The notes: generated by a model not told the origin, from the letters alone. Positions 1 to 10,893 are shown, counted from the first letter of the stretch. The stretch is DNA of 56,974 nucleotides from Brachionus koreanus (GCA_016987375.1 PJRA01000428.1:617165-674138); one strand, 5' to 3'. Translations and numbers: made by a program.

Positions 1-8
1 CAAATTGT

Positions 9-287
9 TCAAAAAAAAGAAAGAGTATTCTCTAGCATAATCAAGCCTTCAGTAGTAAAAAAATCCGACAATTCATCTTTTTTAAGACCATTTTGGTCAA
101 ATAAGCCAGTTGAAAATATTGAACTTGTATACGATTTTGGATCGACTTTTTTAGCACTACTGTAAGTCGTCCAAATTGTAAACGACTGTTTAGTAAAGTC
201 ATTAAATACTTGCAAAAAGTCGTCAAATGCTTCGAAAATTTGGTCTCGAAAAATTGGATAGCATATGTTTAGATTAAGTTTTAACAA
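9..287 (-). other. Open reading frame of unknown nature at the left edge
   Basis: A reading frame of about 92 codons runs leftward and ends in TGA at 9-11. There is no ATG at its head: the listed start is a TTG at 285-287, and an in-frame TGA lies a little further upstream. The sequence reads like protein, with a mixed composition and few low-complexity runs, but I recognise no family. It could be a terminal exon whose acceptor I cannot place, or a transposon fragment. No splice site or poly(A) signal is convincing. Confidence 0.2.
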
Positions 288-591
288 ATTAGATAAGGTT
301 TTTCAATGTTTTTTTTTAGATTTAAGTAAATTCAATAGGCACTAGTGTATAGTTGGTCTCAAGTTTTTTTGAGTAGCTTCATGTTTGATATGCTTTATAT
401 GATAGAATTTTTTAAAATAAATTTTCTTTTATATTTTACACTTGCGTGAAAATAAAAGATAATTGACACACGTAAAAAGAAAAAAAAATTTTATCACGTA
501 ACTTACGTGAAAATAAGTGCACTCTAAATTTTAATGATCATACTCTAATAAAGCCCGATGGTTTAATTTGGACTCTTATCTAAAATTTATT

Positions 592-800
592 CATTTTATG
601 AACCCACGCTATGTTTGGCCAAACATTTGTTAGAACAAAAAAAAAGGAATTTTTATAAATTTTATTCGATTCTTATGATCATATTAAGAATAAATAAATA
701 AAAAAAAAAAGATTTTTGAAATAAATAGTTGTTTAGAATTTATTTAAGAGTAAATTTCTGTTAACTTTTTCAAACAGGTCAAATAAATTTTTGCTTGCTC
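592..800 (+). repeat. Dispersed repeat, copy A
   Basis: First of three copies of a repeat of about 150-210 bp. It shares with copy B (about 1350-1540) the segments around TTCGATTCTTGTGATCATAT and AAATAAATAGTTGTTTA, and CAAACAGGTCAAAT near the right end. It shares with copy C (about 5269-5420) the left part, starting at a TTTTATGAACCCA segment. No coding capacity and no clear terminal inverted repeats are visible. It may be a non-autonomous transposon or part of a larger element. Confidence 0.6.
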
Positions 801-1349
801 TTTTTTTTGTCTTCGAAGTAAAATCTAAATAATAAATTAATTTATTTATTTCTTTATCTGTATCGAGATGTGCTTATTCGAAATTAAATTATAAAGAAAA
901 ATAAAAAAATCAAAGTAAAAGTTGGATAAAATAGAATGAAAAGAAAGTTTAAAAACTGTTTATTGAAATAGAAGGATAAAAAAATTTCCATCTAAGGGAA
1001 AGTCTAGATTTAAAATATTTTATTGCAATAATTATTTTTCATTTTTTTCTTAACTTTTAATATTTTTGTTTTCGTTTAGCTTATTTGAATAAATATAAAT
1101 GGCACCATCGATGACATATACCTTTGTTTACAATATTTTATCTATGAATTACTGTATATATAAAAATAATTTTTTTTTAACTTGATTATATGATTAAGTG
1201 AATAAGAAAAATAAAGGGCTTCAAGTTGAGTCTCCTATGATGGTATTTTGTGTTGTGTTAAATCTTCTCATTTGAGTTTTGATTTCTATTTTTTCCTTGA
1301 ACATCTTGTTAAAAATTGGCCATTTTGTTTTGTTTGTGGCTGCTTTTTT

Positions 1350-1540
1350 ACTAGAACAATAAAAAATGAAAGAATTTTTAAAAATTTTGTTCGATTCTTG
1401 TGATCATATTAGAAATTACTCATAAAAAAAGGACTTTTGAAATAAATAGTTGTTTATTATTTGTTTAAGAGTAAATTTATTTTGGTTTATTTTTTTCATT
1501 CAAACAGGTCAAATGAATTTTCTTGTTTGCTCTTTATTTT
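1350..1540 (+). repeat. Dispersed repeat, copy B
   Basis: Second copy of the repeat at 592-800, in the same orientation. The match runs from the GAATTTTTAAA/TTCGATTCTTGTGATC segment to the CAAACAGGTCAAATGAATTT segment. The far left part, present in copies A and C, is not recognisable here. Confidence 0.55.
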
Positions 1541-2370
1541 CTAATCAAGTTAATTCAAATAAAACAGGAGGAAAAAATTATGAACTTCAATGATCCATTA
1601 ATGTTAGAATATAAGTGCTAATAAAATAAATAGCTTATTAACCCGCAAACAAAAACAAAATAAAATCAATGCATCAAAAAAAAGTAGACTAAAAAATTGA
1701 CTGTCTCCGACATAATTAAATATTCATAAAACTCAACCATCCATGATTAATCTACCTGCACACACATATGTACAATAAATGTCCAGACAATTGAACCTAT
1801 ATGCATTTGAATTTTGTTTTTCATGAGTCTAATTGGCTAGACGTTAATTAAATGAATAAATAAAATTTTCAAATAGCTCTTCCATTTATTTAAAATATTT
1901 GTCAGCTTTTGTACGTTCACATATAACTATTCACCCTTGATATCTTTTTTTTTGACACTTAGTTGAGAATAATACTAATTAGTAGCCTAAAAACAAAAAT
2001 TGACTTTTACCTAATAAACAAAGTTAATTTTTCGAGCCTAGAAATTGTCTTCAATTGTTCATATTGTTGTTCGTACAAGAATTTGAGAATATTCTAATAT
2101 GTTTGATAATTAGTTTTTAGTGTAGCCCTTTGACATTTAGCTTTATCATTGCTAAAAAACAAACATAAAAATAACAACAATTTTTTTTTCAAAACATAAG
2201 ATACAATCAAGATTAGCATAAGAATTCAAGAATAGTTTTCTGGTTTAAACCGAGATTAAATTGTAAATTGCACAAGTAAATGATATTTTGAAGCTATTGC
2301 GCTCTTTCTACGAGATTAAGCATGCTTTCAAACTAATTCTAGAGAACTAATTTCTTTATTTCTTTTGTTT

Positions 2371-2372
2371 AG
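2371..2372 (+). promoter_or_regulatory. Possible splice acceptor just upstream of the FERM ATG
   Basis: A pyrimidine-rich run ending in TTTTGTTTAG lies 14 nt before the ATG at 2387. It could close an intron in the 5' UTR or receive a trans-spliced leader. Similar acceptor-like AGs lie just upstream of the EF-hand protein start and of the ATG at 28322. In AT-rich DNA this can also be chance. Confidence 0.4.
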
Positions 2373-2386
2373 CATTAAAAAGAAAA

Positions 2387-4327
2387 ATGTCGTCCTTTTT
2401 TCGCTTTCTAAGCAAACGAGGTCCCAAGTCGTCGGTGGTCAGCAGCTGCAAATCGGACCAGCTGGACAAGCACACCAAGCTGAACGTGTGCGAGGACCTC
2501 AAAGAGTCCATCGAGCACTATAATGAGCGTTGCCAAGAAATAAAAAAGATCAAGCACCAAAATTTGAACAACCAGCATCGTCAGCCGCCCATCTCCACTC
2601 AATCCCATTCAAGCAACTTTTTTTCTTTCAAATCATTCAAAAACAAAACAAAAAACATCAACACAAATTCAAAGCTAAACTCTCAGTTCAATCAGAACCA
2701 AAAGGACTTGATCGAGTGTGCCATTGTTTTTTTGGACGATACACAAGAGAGCTTTTTTATTCACAAAAAATCACTCGGCTCTAAGCTATACGAACAAGTG
2801 TTCTATCACTTGGATTTAATTGAGACCGATTACTTTGGTCTTCAGTTCAGCGACACGCACAACGTTAAACACTGGCTTGATCCGACTAAACCGATCAAGA
2901 AACAGTGCAAAATCGGACCACCATATCAATTTTTTTTTCGCGTCAAATTTTACACCGCCGAGCCCAACAATCTAAAAGAAGAGCTAACCCGCTACTTTTA
3001 TTTTTTGCAATTGAAGCACGATTTGCGCTCGGGTCAGCTGTGCAGCACGGTCAGCCAGGAGCACGTGTACATAGAGCTGTGCGCGCTAATTTTGCAAGAG
3101 GAGCTAGGCGACTTTGACGCGAGCACCCACCCCATCGAGACCGTGTCCGAGTTCAGATTTTTGCCCGACAATCAACAAACCGAAGACTTTGAGGAAAAAG
3201 TCTACGCCAAATTCTCCACCTCATCGAGCTTCAAGGGCATGACGCCGGCCGAGGCCGAGCTCACATTCTTGAACAAAGCCAAATGGCTCGAAATGTACGG
3301 CGTCGACATGCATTCGGTGTACGGCCGCGACCAAAACGAATACAAGCTCGGCCTGACTCCATCCGGCATTCTGGTCTTCGAAGAGAATCAAGAGGCCCAG
3401 GTCGCTTTTAACAAAATAGGACTTTTTTACTGGCCCAAAATAGAAAAGGTCAGCTTTTCGAAAAAAAAATTCACCATTTTAGTAGCTGAGGACGACAACA
3501 ACGGCCTCAAACAGGAGCATACGTTTATTTTTAATCTAATAGACGAAAAAGCTTGTAAACATCTGTGGAAATGTGCAGTCGAGTATCATGCTTTTTTCAG
3601 GCTTAGAACATCGCCCATTATGCTAAATTCGAATGGCACGGGCGGCATCTTCAACGGATTTATTCGGCGCGGTTCGCGTTTTCGCGGTCCCGAACGAACC
3701 GAATTTCAGACCCACAATTTGAGCAGACTGACGACTCCGCGACGAAGCGTTCAATTCGAACGCCGGCCGTCGCAGAGATTTTCGCGTCGCGCCTCCTACG
3801 CCATCAAGCGCAAGCTTCAAGAGCAACAGAAAAAAACCGGACACGCTCTGGTGCCCAGCTTGAGTGATTCCAAGATTGTGGCTGAAACTGGCGAGCCAGT
3901 GGTTAGTTGTTGCAAGCTCCAGTCAACTAGTAATGGAAGTGAACACGATCAAAAGTGTAATCTGTATAAAGCGCAGATGATGAGTCAGAAAGAGAAGTGT
4001 TCGACGGCTAGTCCGTCGTCGGCATCGTCCACTTGTTCCAGTTCTAGTGAAAAGTTGAGCGAGAGCGATAAAATGTCCAGCAATGGTGAAGAAATCAGAA
4101 AAGATGCTAAAAATAATAATGTGTCGATTGTGAGCAGTGTGAGCTCGACGGCCACGGTGCCTCTAAGCGAGGTTAAGCCTAGGCCTAGAGCTCAAAGCAA
4201 AAATCCAAATGTCAAAGTGTTGAATGGTGCCAATAATGTGAAAGCAACTGCGTTCACTCTTAGCAATGTTTCCAAGAATTTTGTTTTAAAAACAGCTGAT
4301 AAACAAACTGTTTCAACTGAATTATGA
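2387..4327 (+). CDS. EPB41L5: Band 4.1-like protein 5 / Yurt-type FERM protein
   Basis: Encodes a cortical adaptor that links membrane proteins to actin. In other animals this family acts in apical-basal polarity and epithelial movement. The 646-residue frame starts at the only sensible ATG. A low-complexity N-terminus (about 1-105, with MSSFF at the start as in EPB41L5) leads into a FERM domain at about 108-405. Signatures include [15 protein letters not shown] (140-154), [13 protein letters not shown] (297-309), [12 protein letters not shown] (321-332) and [17 protein letters not shown] (391-407). A FERM-adjacent basic region follows (about 424-480: [10 protein letters not shown], then an [17 protein letters not shown] segment). 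The Ser-rich tail is not conserved by eye. The order and wording match vertebrate EPB41L5/Drosophila Yurt more closely than protein 4.1 itself. The gene has no introns in its coding region, whereas vertebrate orthologues have many. It is clearly more GC-rich than everything around it. Confidence 0.93.
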   Translation: MSSFFRFLSKRGPKSSVVSSCKSDQLDKHTKLNVCEDLKESIEHYNERCQEIKKIKHQNLNNQHRQPPISTQSHSSNFFSFKSFKNKTKNINTNSKLNSQFNQNQKDLIECAIVFLDDTQESFFIHKKSLGSKLYEQVFYHLDLIETDYFGLQFSDTHNVKHWLDPTKPIKKQCKIGPPYQFFFRVKFYTAEPNNLKEELTRYFYFLQLKHDLRSGQLCSTVSQEHVYIELCALILQEELGDFDASTHPIETVSEFRFLPDNQQTEDFEEKVYAKFSTSSSFKGMTPAEAELTFLNKAKWLEMYGVDMHSVYGRDQNEYKLGLTPSGILVFEENQEAQVAFNKIGLFYWPKIEKVSFSKKKFTILVAEDDNNGLKQEHTFIFNLIDEKACKHLWKCAVEYHAFFRLRTSPIMLNSNGTGGIFNGFIRRGSRFRGPERTEFQTHNLSRLTTPRRSVQFERRPSQRFSRRASYAIKRKLQEQQKKTGHALVPSLSDSKIVAETGEPVVSCCKLQSTSNGSEHDQKCNLYKAQMMSQKEKCSTASPSSASSTCSSSSEKLSESDKMSSNGEEIRKDAKNNNVSIVSSVSSTATVPLSEVKPRPRAQSKNPNVKVLNGANNVKATAFTLSNVSKNFVLKTADKQTVSTEL

Positions 4328-4329
4328 GT

Positions 4330-5860
4330 TTGTTTGTTGTAAAGTTAGAACACGAAATTTTTAACAGTAATTTATTCTTAATTTTTTAAAAGTAAAAATA
4401 TGCAACAAAAATTCATACACATTTATGTTTTAGATATAAATTAAAGATAATTGTTTAGATGTTGAAATTTTATTGATATTTTTTATTGAATATTTTTTTT
4501 TCTTTGTTTTACTGATTTTTTGTATTAATTTTTGAACTTTTTTTTTTTTTTATAAATGTTTGTTGTAAATTTTAATTTAAATAAAATCAAAATGTAAACA
4601 ATAACGTATATATTTTTGTTATTAAAAGCATGGAAAATTTAGAGTCAGTTTTTTAACTCCCCTGGGTATAAAATTTAATTTTAATTTAAACTTGAAATTC
4701 ATAATCTACATTCAGTGAAAACATATTTTTAAATATTTAAAAAATTCAAATCATTAAAATTAAATACCATAAATTTATTGAAATATGATTAGCATGATTT
4801 TGATTTTTATAAAATAAAACTAAAATTGAAAAATTAAAATAATAAAATTGTTCAGAATTTTGTCTTGTTTATCTAGAAAAAGAAAAAGCAGAGTCTGTGG
4901 TCTAAATACGATTTTAATGAATAAAAATTTTTTTTTTTGCTTTTATTCAATTACTAAAAATTTCATATTTTTTTTAATAAAACTATATCTTACAGTGTAC
5001 AATTTTAACATTGAATTTATGGGTCTGAAAGAACTACAACCTTTTAAAGGTTTAGTTTTTTTACTCCCCTGGTTATCAAAGTTAATTTTTTGAGCTTCTC
5101 TGATTAAAAAAAATATTAAATTTAAGGCTTCACAGCACATAGATTTCGAATTTCAATTTAAAAAGTATAAATTCAGATAGCACTTATGTTTTAAATATCT
5201 GTAATTTGATAATAAATACCGAATTTTTAAGATTATACTAAATTTTTTTTAGCTAATATATTTTATGAACCCATGCTTAGCCAAACTCTGTTAGAAAAAA
5301 TAAAAAGGAAATTTTTTTAAAATTTTATTCGATTCTTGTGATCATATAAAAAATGAATAAAAAAAAGCAATTATTTAAAAAAATATTTATTTATTATATA
5401 TTTATTTTTATGTTCTTAAAGAAAATATTATATGCTTTTAGGTGTATCATGAAATGAAAATTAAAAGGGTGTTTTTGGCTGTGTTTGAATGTTTTTTTTT
5501 ATTTTAAATTTTAATATGATTAAGTTTTTTTTTACAAAAAAAAATGTTATAAAAAAATAAAGATAGGCAAAAATAAAAGTATTAAAAAAATGGCTATTTT
5601 ATTTAATTTTTGTGATTTACACCCGGTGTAGTTTGTTTTCGTATCTTGACTGGTGTATGTTTTAAAGTTTACCAATGCTTCTCTAGAGTAAAATAAAATA
5701 AAATTAAAAAAATAAAATTAAAATTTGATAAATTTAGATAGTTACATGATTTAGATTGACATTTACAAAATACATATATTTGAATGTTTAATGGGTTAGG
5801 AAAAAAGAAGAACATAAAATCCATAAATTTGAAAATTTAAAACTATAATATGAGCTTCAA
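4330..5860. other. AT-rich intergenic DNA after the FERM gene
   Basis: The first 250 bp probably hold the FERM 3' UTR: an AATAAA-type signal occurs near 4580. Further on are two copies of a short TACTCCCCTGG-type motif (near 4654 and 5061) and repeat copy C. I see no gene. The open frames at 4848-5140 are overlapping, Phe/Lys/Asn-rich and look like chance. Confidence 0.5.
5269..5420 (+). repeat. Dispersed repeat, copy C
   Basis: Third copy of the repeat seen at 592-800. It begins with the TTTTATGAACCCA segment, continues through GCCAAACTCTGTTAGA (compare GCCAAACATTTGTTAGA in copy A) and TTCGATTCTTGTGATCATAT, then decays. It lacks the right half of copies A and B. Confidence 0.55.
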
Positions 5861-6780
5861 CTATAATAAGTTCTCACTATTTGATGATAATCTTAAATTT
5901 CTCCTTGCCTCTTCACAAGTTTGCCCAAGTGTACTCTTAATTCAAGTTAAGGTTAAGTTTGGTCTCTTTGAGATAAAATTTTTTGCAACAAGAACATTCT
6001 GATCGATTTGACTCAGCATTTTTTCAGCGTTCCTAATTTCCCAATCATTCATTGATAGAATAAAAAAGATGTAATCATCTGTTTCACAAATGATCCTATA
6101 ATATTATTATTCTCTTGAAAAAACTCTATTTCTTTTATGAACAAACATTCTATCTTAATACTCGGATATTTTGAGCTCAAATAAGTTAATTTTCCTTCCA
6201 CACCTGTAATTGATACTTAAAAAAATCAATATCATTTATGCTGGGAAAATTAATCAAAAAATTCAATGAAAACTTTTTTTATATATTTATCTCAATATCA
6301 TTAAAATTATTTTTTGTCTTAACTTTAAATTTCATTTCTCATATTTTTTCTGATTTAACATTTTATTAAGCATAAATTATTTTATTTTCGAACTAAGAAA
6401 TTTTTTTATTTAAAAATTCTATCTCAGAATCGCTATTTTCGATTTGTGACCCTTTGAGTATTCATTAATTTGGTTTTAGTGCTCTAAACAATCTTCATAT
6501 TTTCAAACTTTCAATCTAGAACTACAACGTTCTTTAATATCTTCTATCATTGAACTAAAGGCTTATTTACTATTGAAATGCTTAACCTAAGTGTTTTATA
6601 ATCATCTTTCATCTTCCTTTCTATCTTTTCGTTGTTTTCCTTAGCGAATTTATGAAATAATTTTAACTTTTTCGAAGCTTTTGCTGTCGATTTGAGGTAT
6701 TCCAGAAGTTCCTGTGAATAAGCAGTTTCGTTGCAGTTTCACTCGGTGTTCTTTTTACTTAGTCGCCAAAATTGTTCAGT
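5860..6780 (-). pseudogene. Decayed coding region of unknown family
   Basis: Read leftward, long protein-like stretches appear in different frames, separated by stops and frameshifts. The first (about 6760-6545) contains SKKLKLFHKFAKENNEK. Further along is a charged, coiled-coil-like stretch (about 6435-6200). The last part (about 6090-5945) contains DDYIFFILSMNDWEIRNAEK, then a stop, then TCEEARRNLR. The last part weakly recalls the middle of a dynamin/IRG-like GTPase domain (hydrophobic strand, small helix, then a region where T/NKxD would be expected, here not conserved), but this is only a visual impression. Multiple disablements argue for a dead gene or an unrecognised transposon ORF. 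It lies next to the gypsy RT relic on the same strand. Confidence 0.4.
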
Positions 6781-6789
6781 TATGGTTCA

Positions 6790-7390
6790 CCGTTGAATTG
6801 GAATAGACCAAGAAGAGATCGAAGTTCTTTCATGTTATTTGTGGTGCTTCTTCATGGAGGGATTGGTATCTGTCTTCAATGTGCCCTATACCGAAGACCG
6901 AAGAATTTAACTTGATGTTTTCCAAATTCGCATTTCCACTTTTTAAAATGATGCCATGCTCTTCTCGGCGCTTTATCACTCGTAATAGTGTGTGCTTTGT
7001 CTGTGGTGTCGAATACTAGTAAATCATCGGTCATATTCAGCTGACTGGGTATATCCTCAAGAATTTTACGAATGAATGAAATTTTTTGGATGCGCTAGAT
7101 ATTCCCATGTGAAGACTCTTGTATTCGTAATATCCATAGTGTGCCGTGATCGTGGATTATTGCCTAAAAAGCTTTGTTCATAGGTCTGGCTTCGCTGGTT
7201 AATCTTACTTTTATTTCGTTGGTTGGATGCTTTTCCTTTTCGCTCTTAGAAATAACTGCTAAGTGTGATATCCACGGTGTGGACCAATGGATGAATTGGC
7301 TTGTTCTAGTATGTCCTAATCGATTTATTTGCAGCTCATTTTCTACACCCAGTTGAAGGTGGATTATCACCGAGCGTAGTTTCTGCTATC
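6790..7390 (-). mobile_element. Ty3/gypsy-type reverse transcriptase relic
   Basis: Leftward translation gives a damaged retrotransposon pol segment. At about 7095-6880 one frame reads through an RKILEDIPSQLNMTDDLLVF stretch, matching the region around the catalytic Y/ADD box (here TDD). It continues to KCEFGKHQVKFFGLRY, matching the KC.F....V.FLG segment. Then, with stops and frame changes, comes MKELRSLLGLFQFN, matching the LRSFLGL motif of gypsy elements. Upstream (7390-7100) lies a more decayed part. No LTRs, protease, RNase H or integrase were found, so this is an isolated fragment. Confidence 0.7.
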
Positions 7391-7690
7391 ATAAATACAT
7401 TATCATTAAATTAATTTGAATATGTTCTTTTCGAAAAATTATCATTTTAGAGTTTTAATATTTTAATATAATTTTAAAATATTCCAATTCACTAAAAGCA
7501 TTTGATCTATCTTTAGAAAAAACGAAATTTTCAAAATAAATAAACGCTCTTGTTTTTATTCTATGCTATGAATTTTATTATTAAACATAGAAATTAAATT
7601 TTTAAGTAGTTCATGTTCTTTATGCTCAAAATTATAGTTAAATAAGTTAAATTTTATTTAATCCAAATAATTAAAATAAAAAGTAAAAAT
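7391..7690. other. AT-rich spacer
   Basis: Nothing recognisable. It lies between the retroelement relic and the 3' end of the EF-hand protein and probably includes that gene's 3' UTR. Confidence 0.5.
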
Positions 7691-7695
7691 AAAAT

Positions 7696-9039
7696 TTAAA
7701 AAAAATCTTCAAAAACTTTTTTTAATTCATTTAAGCTTATGGATCCATTAAATTTTTCTTTTAGATTTTGAAATAAACTTTCCACTTCATCATCATTACA
7801 TTTTTCACTCAACTGGTATTTAAATTTTAAAAAAAGTCTTTTGGCCTCTTCATGCGACAGTACTTCATTTCCTTCATGATCAATTTGTGCAAATAAATCT
7901 GACAAAAAAGCTAGAAGTTGCGCTTTTTGCTCCTTATTATCAAGCTCAACAACATTAAAAATCTTGTCCAACTGAGGCTTATACTCAGACAGACCTTCTT
8001 TATCTAAATTAACTAATTTTAAAGCATGCAGTTCGCCTTCAAGTTCATGGACACAATTTTGACAGTCAGCAGCCAGAATTATACCCTGAGGAGTCTTGAT
8101 TTTTGAAACAAATTCAGGCAATTCTTTCGCTGATTTTAATGTGTTTTCAAACCGTTGCACATATTCAATCGGATCTGCTCTTACAACTCCCAAATATTTT
8201 ACTTCTTTTTTGATAATTACTTTAGGACTTTGCCATTGTACAATCAAATTTTTTGGATTGTCAATAATTTGTTTGGACATGTTTACCTTTTGAAAAATAA
8301 CCTTTCGTTTCAAATTTGGATACGGAAGCCATCGCTCGATAATTACTGACTGTGGTTTTTTCGGAAGAGGAGCTAGTCGTTCAATAATTACTTTGCGTGG
8401 TGGTGGTGGAAGCTTTTTTCCGCTGATTGTAATTATTTTCTTTCCTTTTTGCTCTGGCTGAGGAGGTGGTGCCTCTCTGATTACCAAAGGTTCTGGTGTC
8501 GCAGGTCTAGCAGGCTGTTGACGGATGATGAGTGGTGGAGCGGGAGAAGATAGAGCATCGGGTTGTTGTTGAATTATAATCTCGCCTAATGGAGGCGGCG
8601 TTGGTGGTCTCAGATATCTTATGGCAAGCTCTTGAATGTATTCTACTTCTTGGTTAGACTTTTTTTTAATAATTTCAGGCTCTCGATCTTCATTTATTTT
8701 GTAATTGCATAGTGGAATATTTCCTCTCCAGTTGAGTTCCTCTTGTTTATTGGCCCATAGACCTTTTTGACCAAGAATAGTTATCTCCTCTTTCTCATCC
8801 AAGGTTATAGGAGTAAATGACCGCAAAATTGTCTTTTCCATTTCGGATTCATAGCTATTATTCTGTTGAGAATCAAAAGCTGTTTGATGAAATGTGCTTG
8901 ACTTTAAATCAGAAGGCTCGAATTCAGTTACCAAATTTTCAAAAGAATATGCTGATGACTCATGAATAGGCTTCAAACTTTTATATTTTTGCAGACTTGA
9001 TAAAGAATCAGTCTGAGCTCCATCTGCTTGAAGAGACAT
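7696..9039 (-). CDS. Ile/Val-rich repeat protein with C-terminal EF-hand
   Basis: Single-exon gene of 447 residues. A Ser/Glu-rich N-terminus (1-140) is followed by a Pro-rich middle (about 144-282). The middle contains short recurring units built around VIIER/IIIRQ/LVIRE, for example RKVIIERLAP and SVIIERWLPYP (231-241). These recall the articulin/alveolin-type repeats of cytoskeletal proteins, a resemblance seen by eye, not tested. The C-terminus (about 375-447) carries a pair of EF-hands. The first has a plausible loop DHEGNEVLSHEE (387-398), with D1, E3, N5 and E12. The second is degenerate, with Gly432, Ile434 and Glu438 but no acidic residue at position 1. A cytoskeletal, possibly calcium-responsive, structural role is an inference. 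An acceptor-like TTTCAG lies 11 nt before the ATG. I cannot give a gene name. Confidence 0.8.
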   Translation of the reverse strand: MSLQADGAQTDSLSSLQKYKSLKPIHESSAYSFENLVTEFEPSDLKSSTFHQTAFDSQQNNSYESEMEKTILRSFTPITLDEKEEITILGQKGLWANKQEELNWRGNIPLCNYKINEDREPEIIKKKSNQEVEYIQELAIRYLRPPTPPPLGEIIIQQQPDALSSPAPPLIIRQQPARPATPEPLVIREAPPPQPEQKGKKIITISGKKLPPPPRKVIIERLAPLPKKPQSVIIERWLPYPNLKRKVIFQKVNMSKQIIDNPKNLIVQWQSPKVIIKKEVKYLGVVRADPIEYVQRFENTLKSAKELPEFVSKIKTPQGIILAADCQNCVHELEGELHALKLVNLDKEGLSEYKPQLDKIFNVVELDNKEQKAQLLAFLSDLFAQIDHEGNEVLSHEEAKRLFLKFKYQLSEKCNDDEVESLFQNLKEKFNGSISLNELKKVFEDFF

Positions 9040-9734
9040 TTTTTTGAAACTGAAATTTTTTGCTAATAAATAAAATACTTAAATTTGGAAAATATTTATA
9101 TAAGTTTTTATGTAATATAATAAAGATTGTCAGATGAGCTTTTTTTTAAAAATAAATTGATTTTTCAAACTCTTTATTTAAGCCGAAATTAAATTTCCCA
9201 TTTACGACATGGGTTTACTAATGTTCTTAAGAAAAAAAGACTAATTAATTATCAAATCTATCCGAGATATATTTTGCGATTAAAAAGCGTGATTTATTTT
9301 TTTAATAGGCCCATATTGTCAATAGCATAAAAATCGGACATTATTTTGCCGTCCATTTCGATCAAGTTTATATAGTTCAAATAAAATATTCAGATATTTA
9401 GCTCAAGTTATTAAGCTAGACCATTTTTACACGAAAATAAGATTAATTTAATAGACTGTCCATTTATTAAAACAGAGTCTATTGACTGTTGAAATTTTTA
9501 ATCTTAAATTTAACTTATTGTCTTTTTTCTATTTAGTTACTCAGAATAGATTTCATTTCTAATTAATTTTAATTTTAACAATAAACCTTTAAAATTGGCG
9601 AGTTGAAGTTGATGACAATTTTAAAATCTTATTTCAATTCAAATACCTTTTAATCTTATTAAATTTTGATTCATTTTTTAATTTAATTATTTTAGTTTCA
9701 TTTACATAAAACAATGAAAAATTATATTTTGTGT
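9040..9734. other. AT-rich intergenic DNA
   Basis: No coding sequence or repeat recognised. It includes the presumed upstream region of the leftward EF-hand protein gene. Confidence 0.5.
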
Positions 9735-9961
9735 TTAACACTAGAAGCACCAAGCATTTTTTCACGTTTTTTTAATATGAAATTATTTTAAAATAAAAAC
9801 TATAACAATTTTATTAAGAAATATTATTTTTAAAGAAAATTTTAAAATCTACATAAATCAAAAAAGATATATTTATTTCAAAAATCCATTCAAAAGATAC
9901 GAGGATTTGAAAAATTTTAAAACGAGTCATTTTGACTGGTTTGACTCGCTTCTAGTGTTAA
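9735..9961 (+). mobile_element. MITE with TTAA ends, family 1
   Basis: A 227-bp element flanked by TTAA on both sides. The terminal inverted repeat is TTAACACTAGAAGC on the left and GCTTCTAGTGTTAA on the right. There is no ORF. TTAA target sites are characteristic of piggyBac-type transposons. A second full copy lies in inverse orientation at 47605-47826, with matching interior (ACGAGTCATT and ATACGAGGATTT/AAATCCTCGTAT segments). Confidence 0.85.
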
Positions 9962-10440
9962 GTGTGATACAAAATGTATCTACTCTACAAATAACATTGA
10001 AAAAGTGTGAAATTTCAAAATAATTTTTTCTAATCCAAAGGAAAAAATAATTTTAATTTAATATTGTAAAAATTTTCATATTTGCAATTAATTTTTTAAG
10101 TCAAATAGAACGAGTTTAATTTTTATCTTCGAAGAATCTCATTCTTTCATCAGTAAATATCAAAAATAATCAATTTTATAAAAATCTATTTTAATGAAAT
10201 TTGGATTTTTAATTTACATGGCTTTTTAAATTTTTTAAACCAAAAACATAATTCAATTTTTACAATTTTATATATTTTTAAAATTTAAAAAAAAAACTTG
10301 AGTTTAGATCACTAGCCTGTTGATTAACCTTGAAATTGGGAGCGAAAAAATTATAAAAAAAAATTTCAAGCCTTTTAAAAGTAAAACAGAAGAAAACAGT
10401 AAGTCATAAATAAAATTTTTCATGTTTATGAATATTTTCA
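9962..10440. other. AT-rich intergenic DNA
   Basis: No gene. A 26-bp segment at 10310-10335 (CACTAGCCTGTTGATTAACC plus TTGAAA) recurs in inverse orientation at 26472-26497. It may be the end of a transposon family. Confidence 0.5.
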
Positions 10441-10479
10441 GAGATTGAATTTAAATTTAAATCAACATTGTAAGCTGGC

Positions 10480-10893
10480 ACATAGTCAAAGAAAGAACAA
10501 GAAGAAGCTCCAACCAGCACAGTTTTGTTCGACCACTCTCAGCCTCCTGCCAACTGAGAGAGCTTTTTTTAATTTATAGAGTGACTATGCCATGGAACGC
10601 CCTACCACAAGAGATCGTTCAATCCCCATTGATCAACAAATACAAGAACAGACTGGATAAATACAGACGTAAGGAGAAACCTACCATGGATGAATTCCAA
10701 AGACTCGGTAGAATCGACACGAGGGAAAAGTGACATAATAAAAAACAATCTTCATCGTGATGAAGGCAGATTTGGAGAAGTGACTTTGCTCCAAACATAG
10801 TGTGCACTACAGTTACCATAGATGGGATCCTACTGTTTCCTTTCTTCGCAAGTCTAGCTTGCTAGCTTGTTGTAACTTATATTATTATTATTA
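10480..10893 (+). mobile_element. 3' end of a non-LTR retrotransposon (LINE)
   Basis: The frame ending in TGA at 10731-10733 reads VTMPWNALPQEIVQSP, then INKYKNRLDKY. This is the usual end of a LINE ORF2, where a WN.LP...V......FK..LD block closes the protein. The 3' untranslated part ends in short TTA/ATT repeats near 10880-10893, typical of microsatellite-like LINE tails. The rest of the reverse transcriptase is missing, so it is a 5'-truncated copy. Confidence 0.8.

Larger units (their letters stand above)
300..2370. other. AT-rich intergenic DNA
   Basis: No coding sequence can be supported here. The stretch is A/T-rich with many homopolymer runs. It holds two copies of a dispersed repeat, listed separately, and presumably the promoter of the FERM gene. 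I see no clear TATA box that stands out from the background. Confidence 0.6.

Noticed and set aside
2408..3844. Frames antisense or out of frame within the FERM gene
   Set aside because: Shadows of the GC-rich FERM coding sequence.
4848..5140. Two overlapping frames of 65-81 codons
   Set aside because: Low complexity, opposite strands overlapping, no family resemblance.
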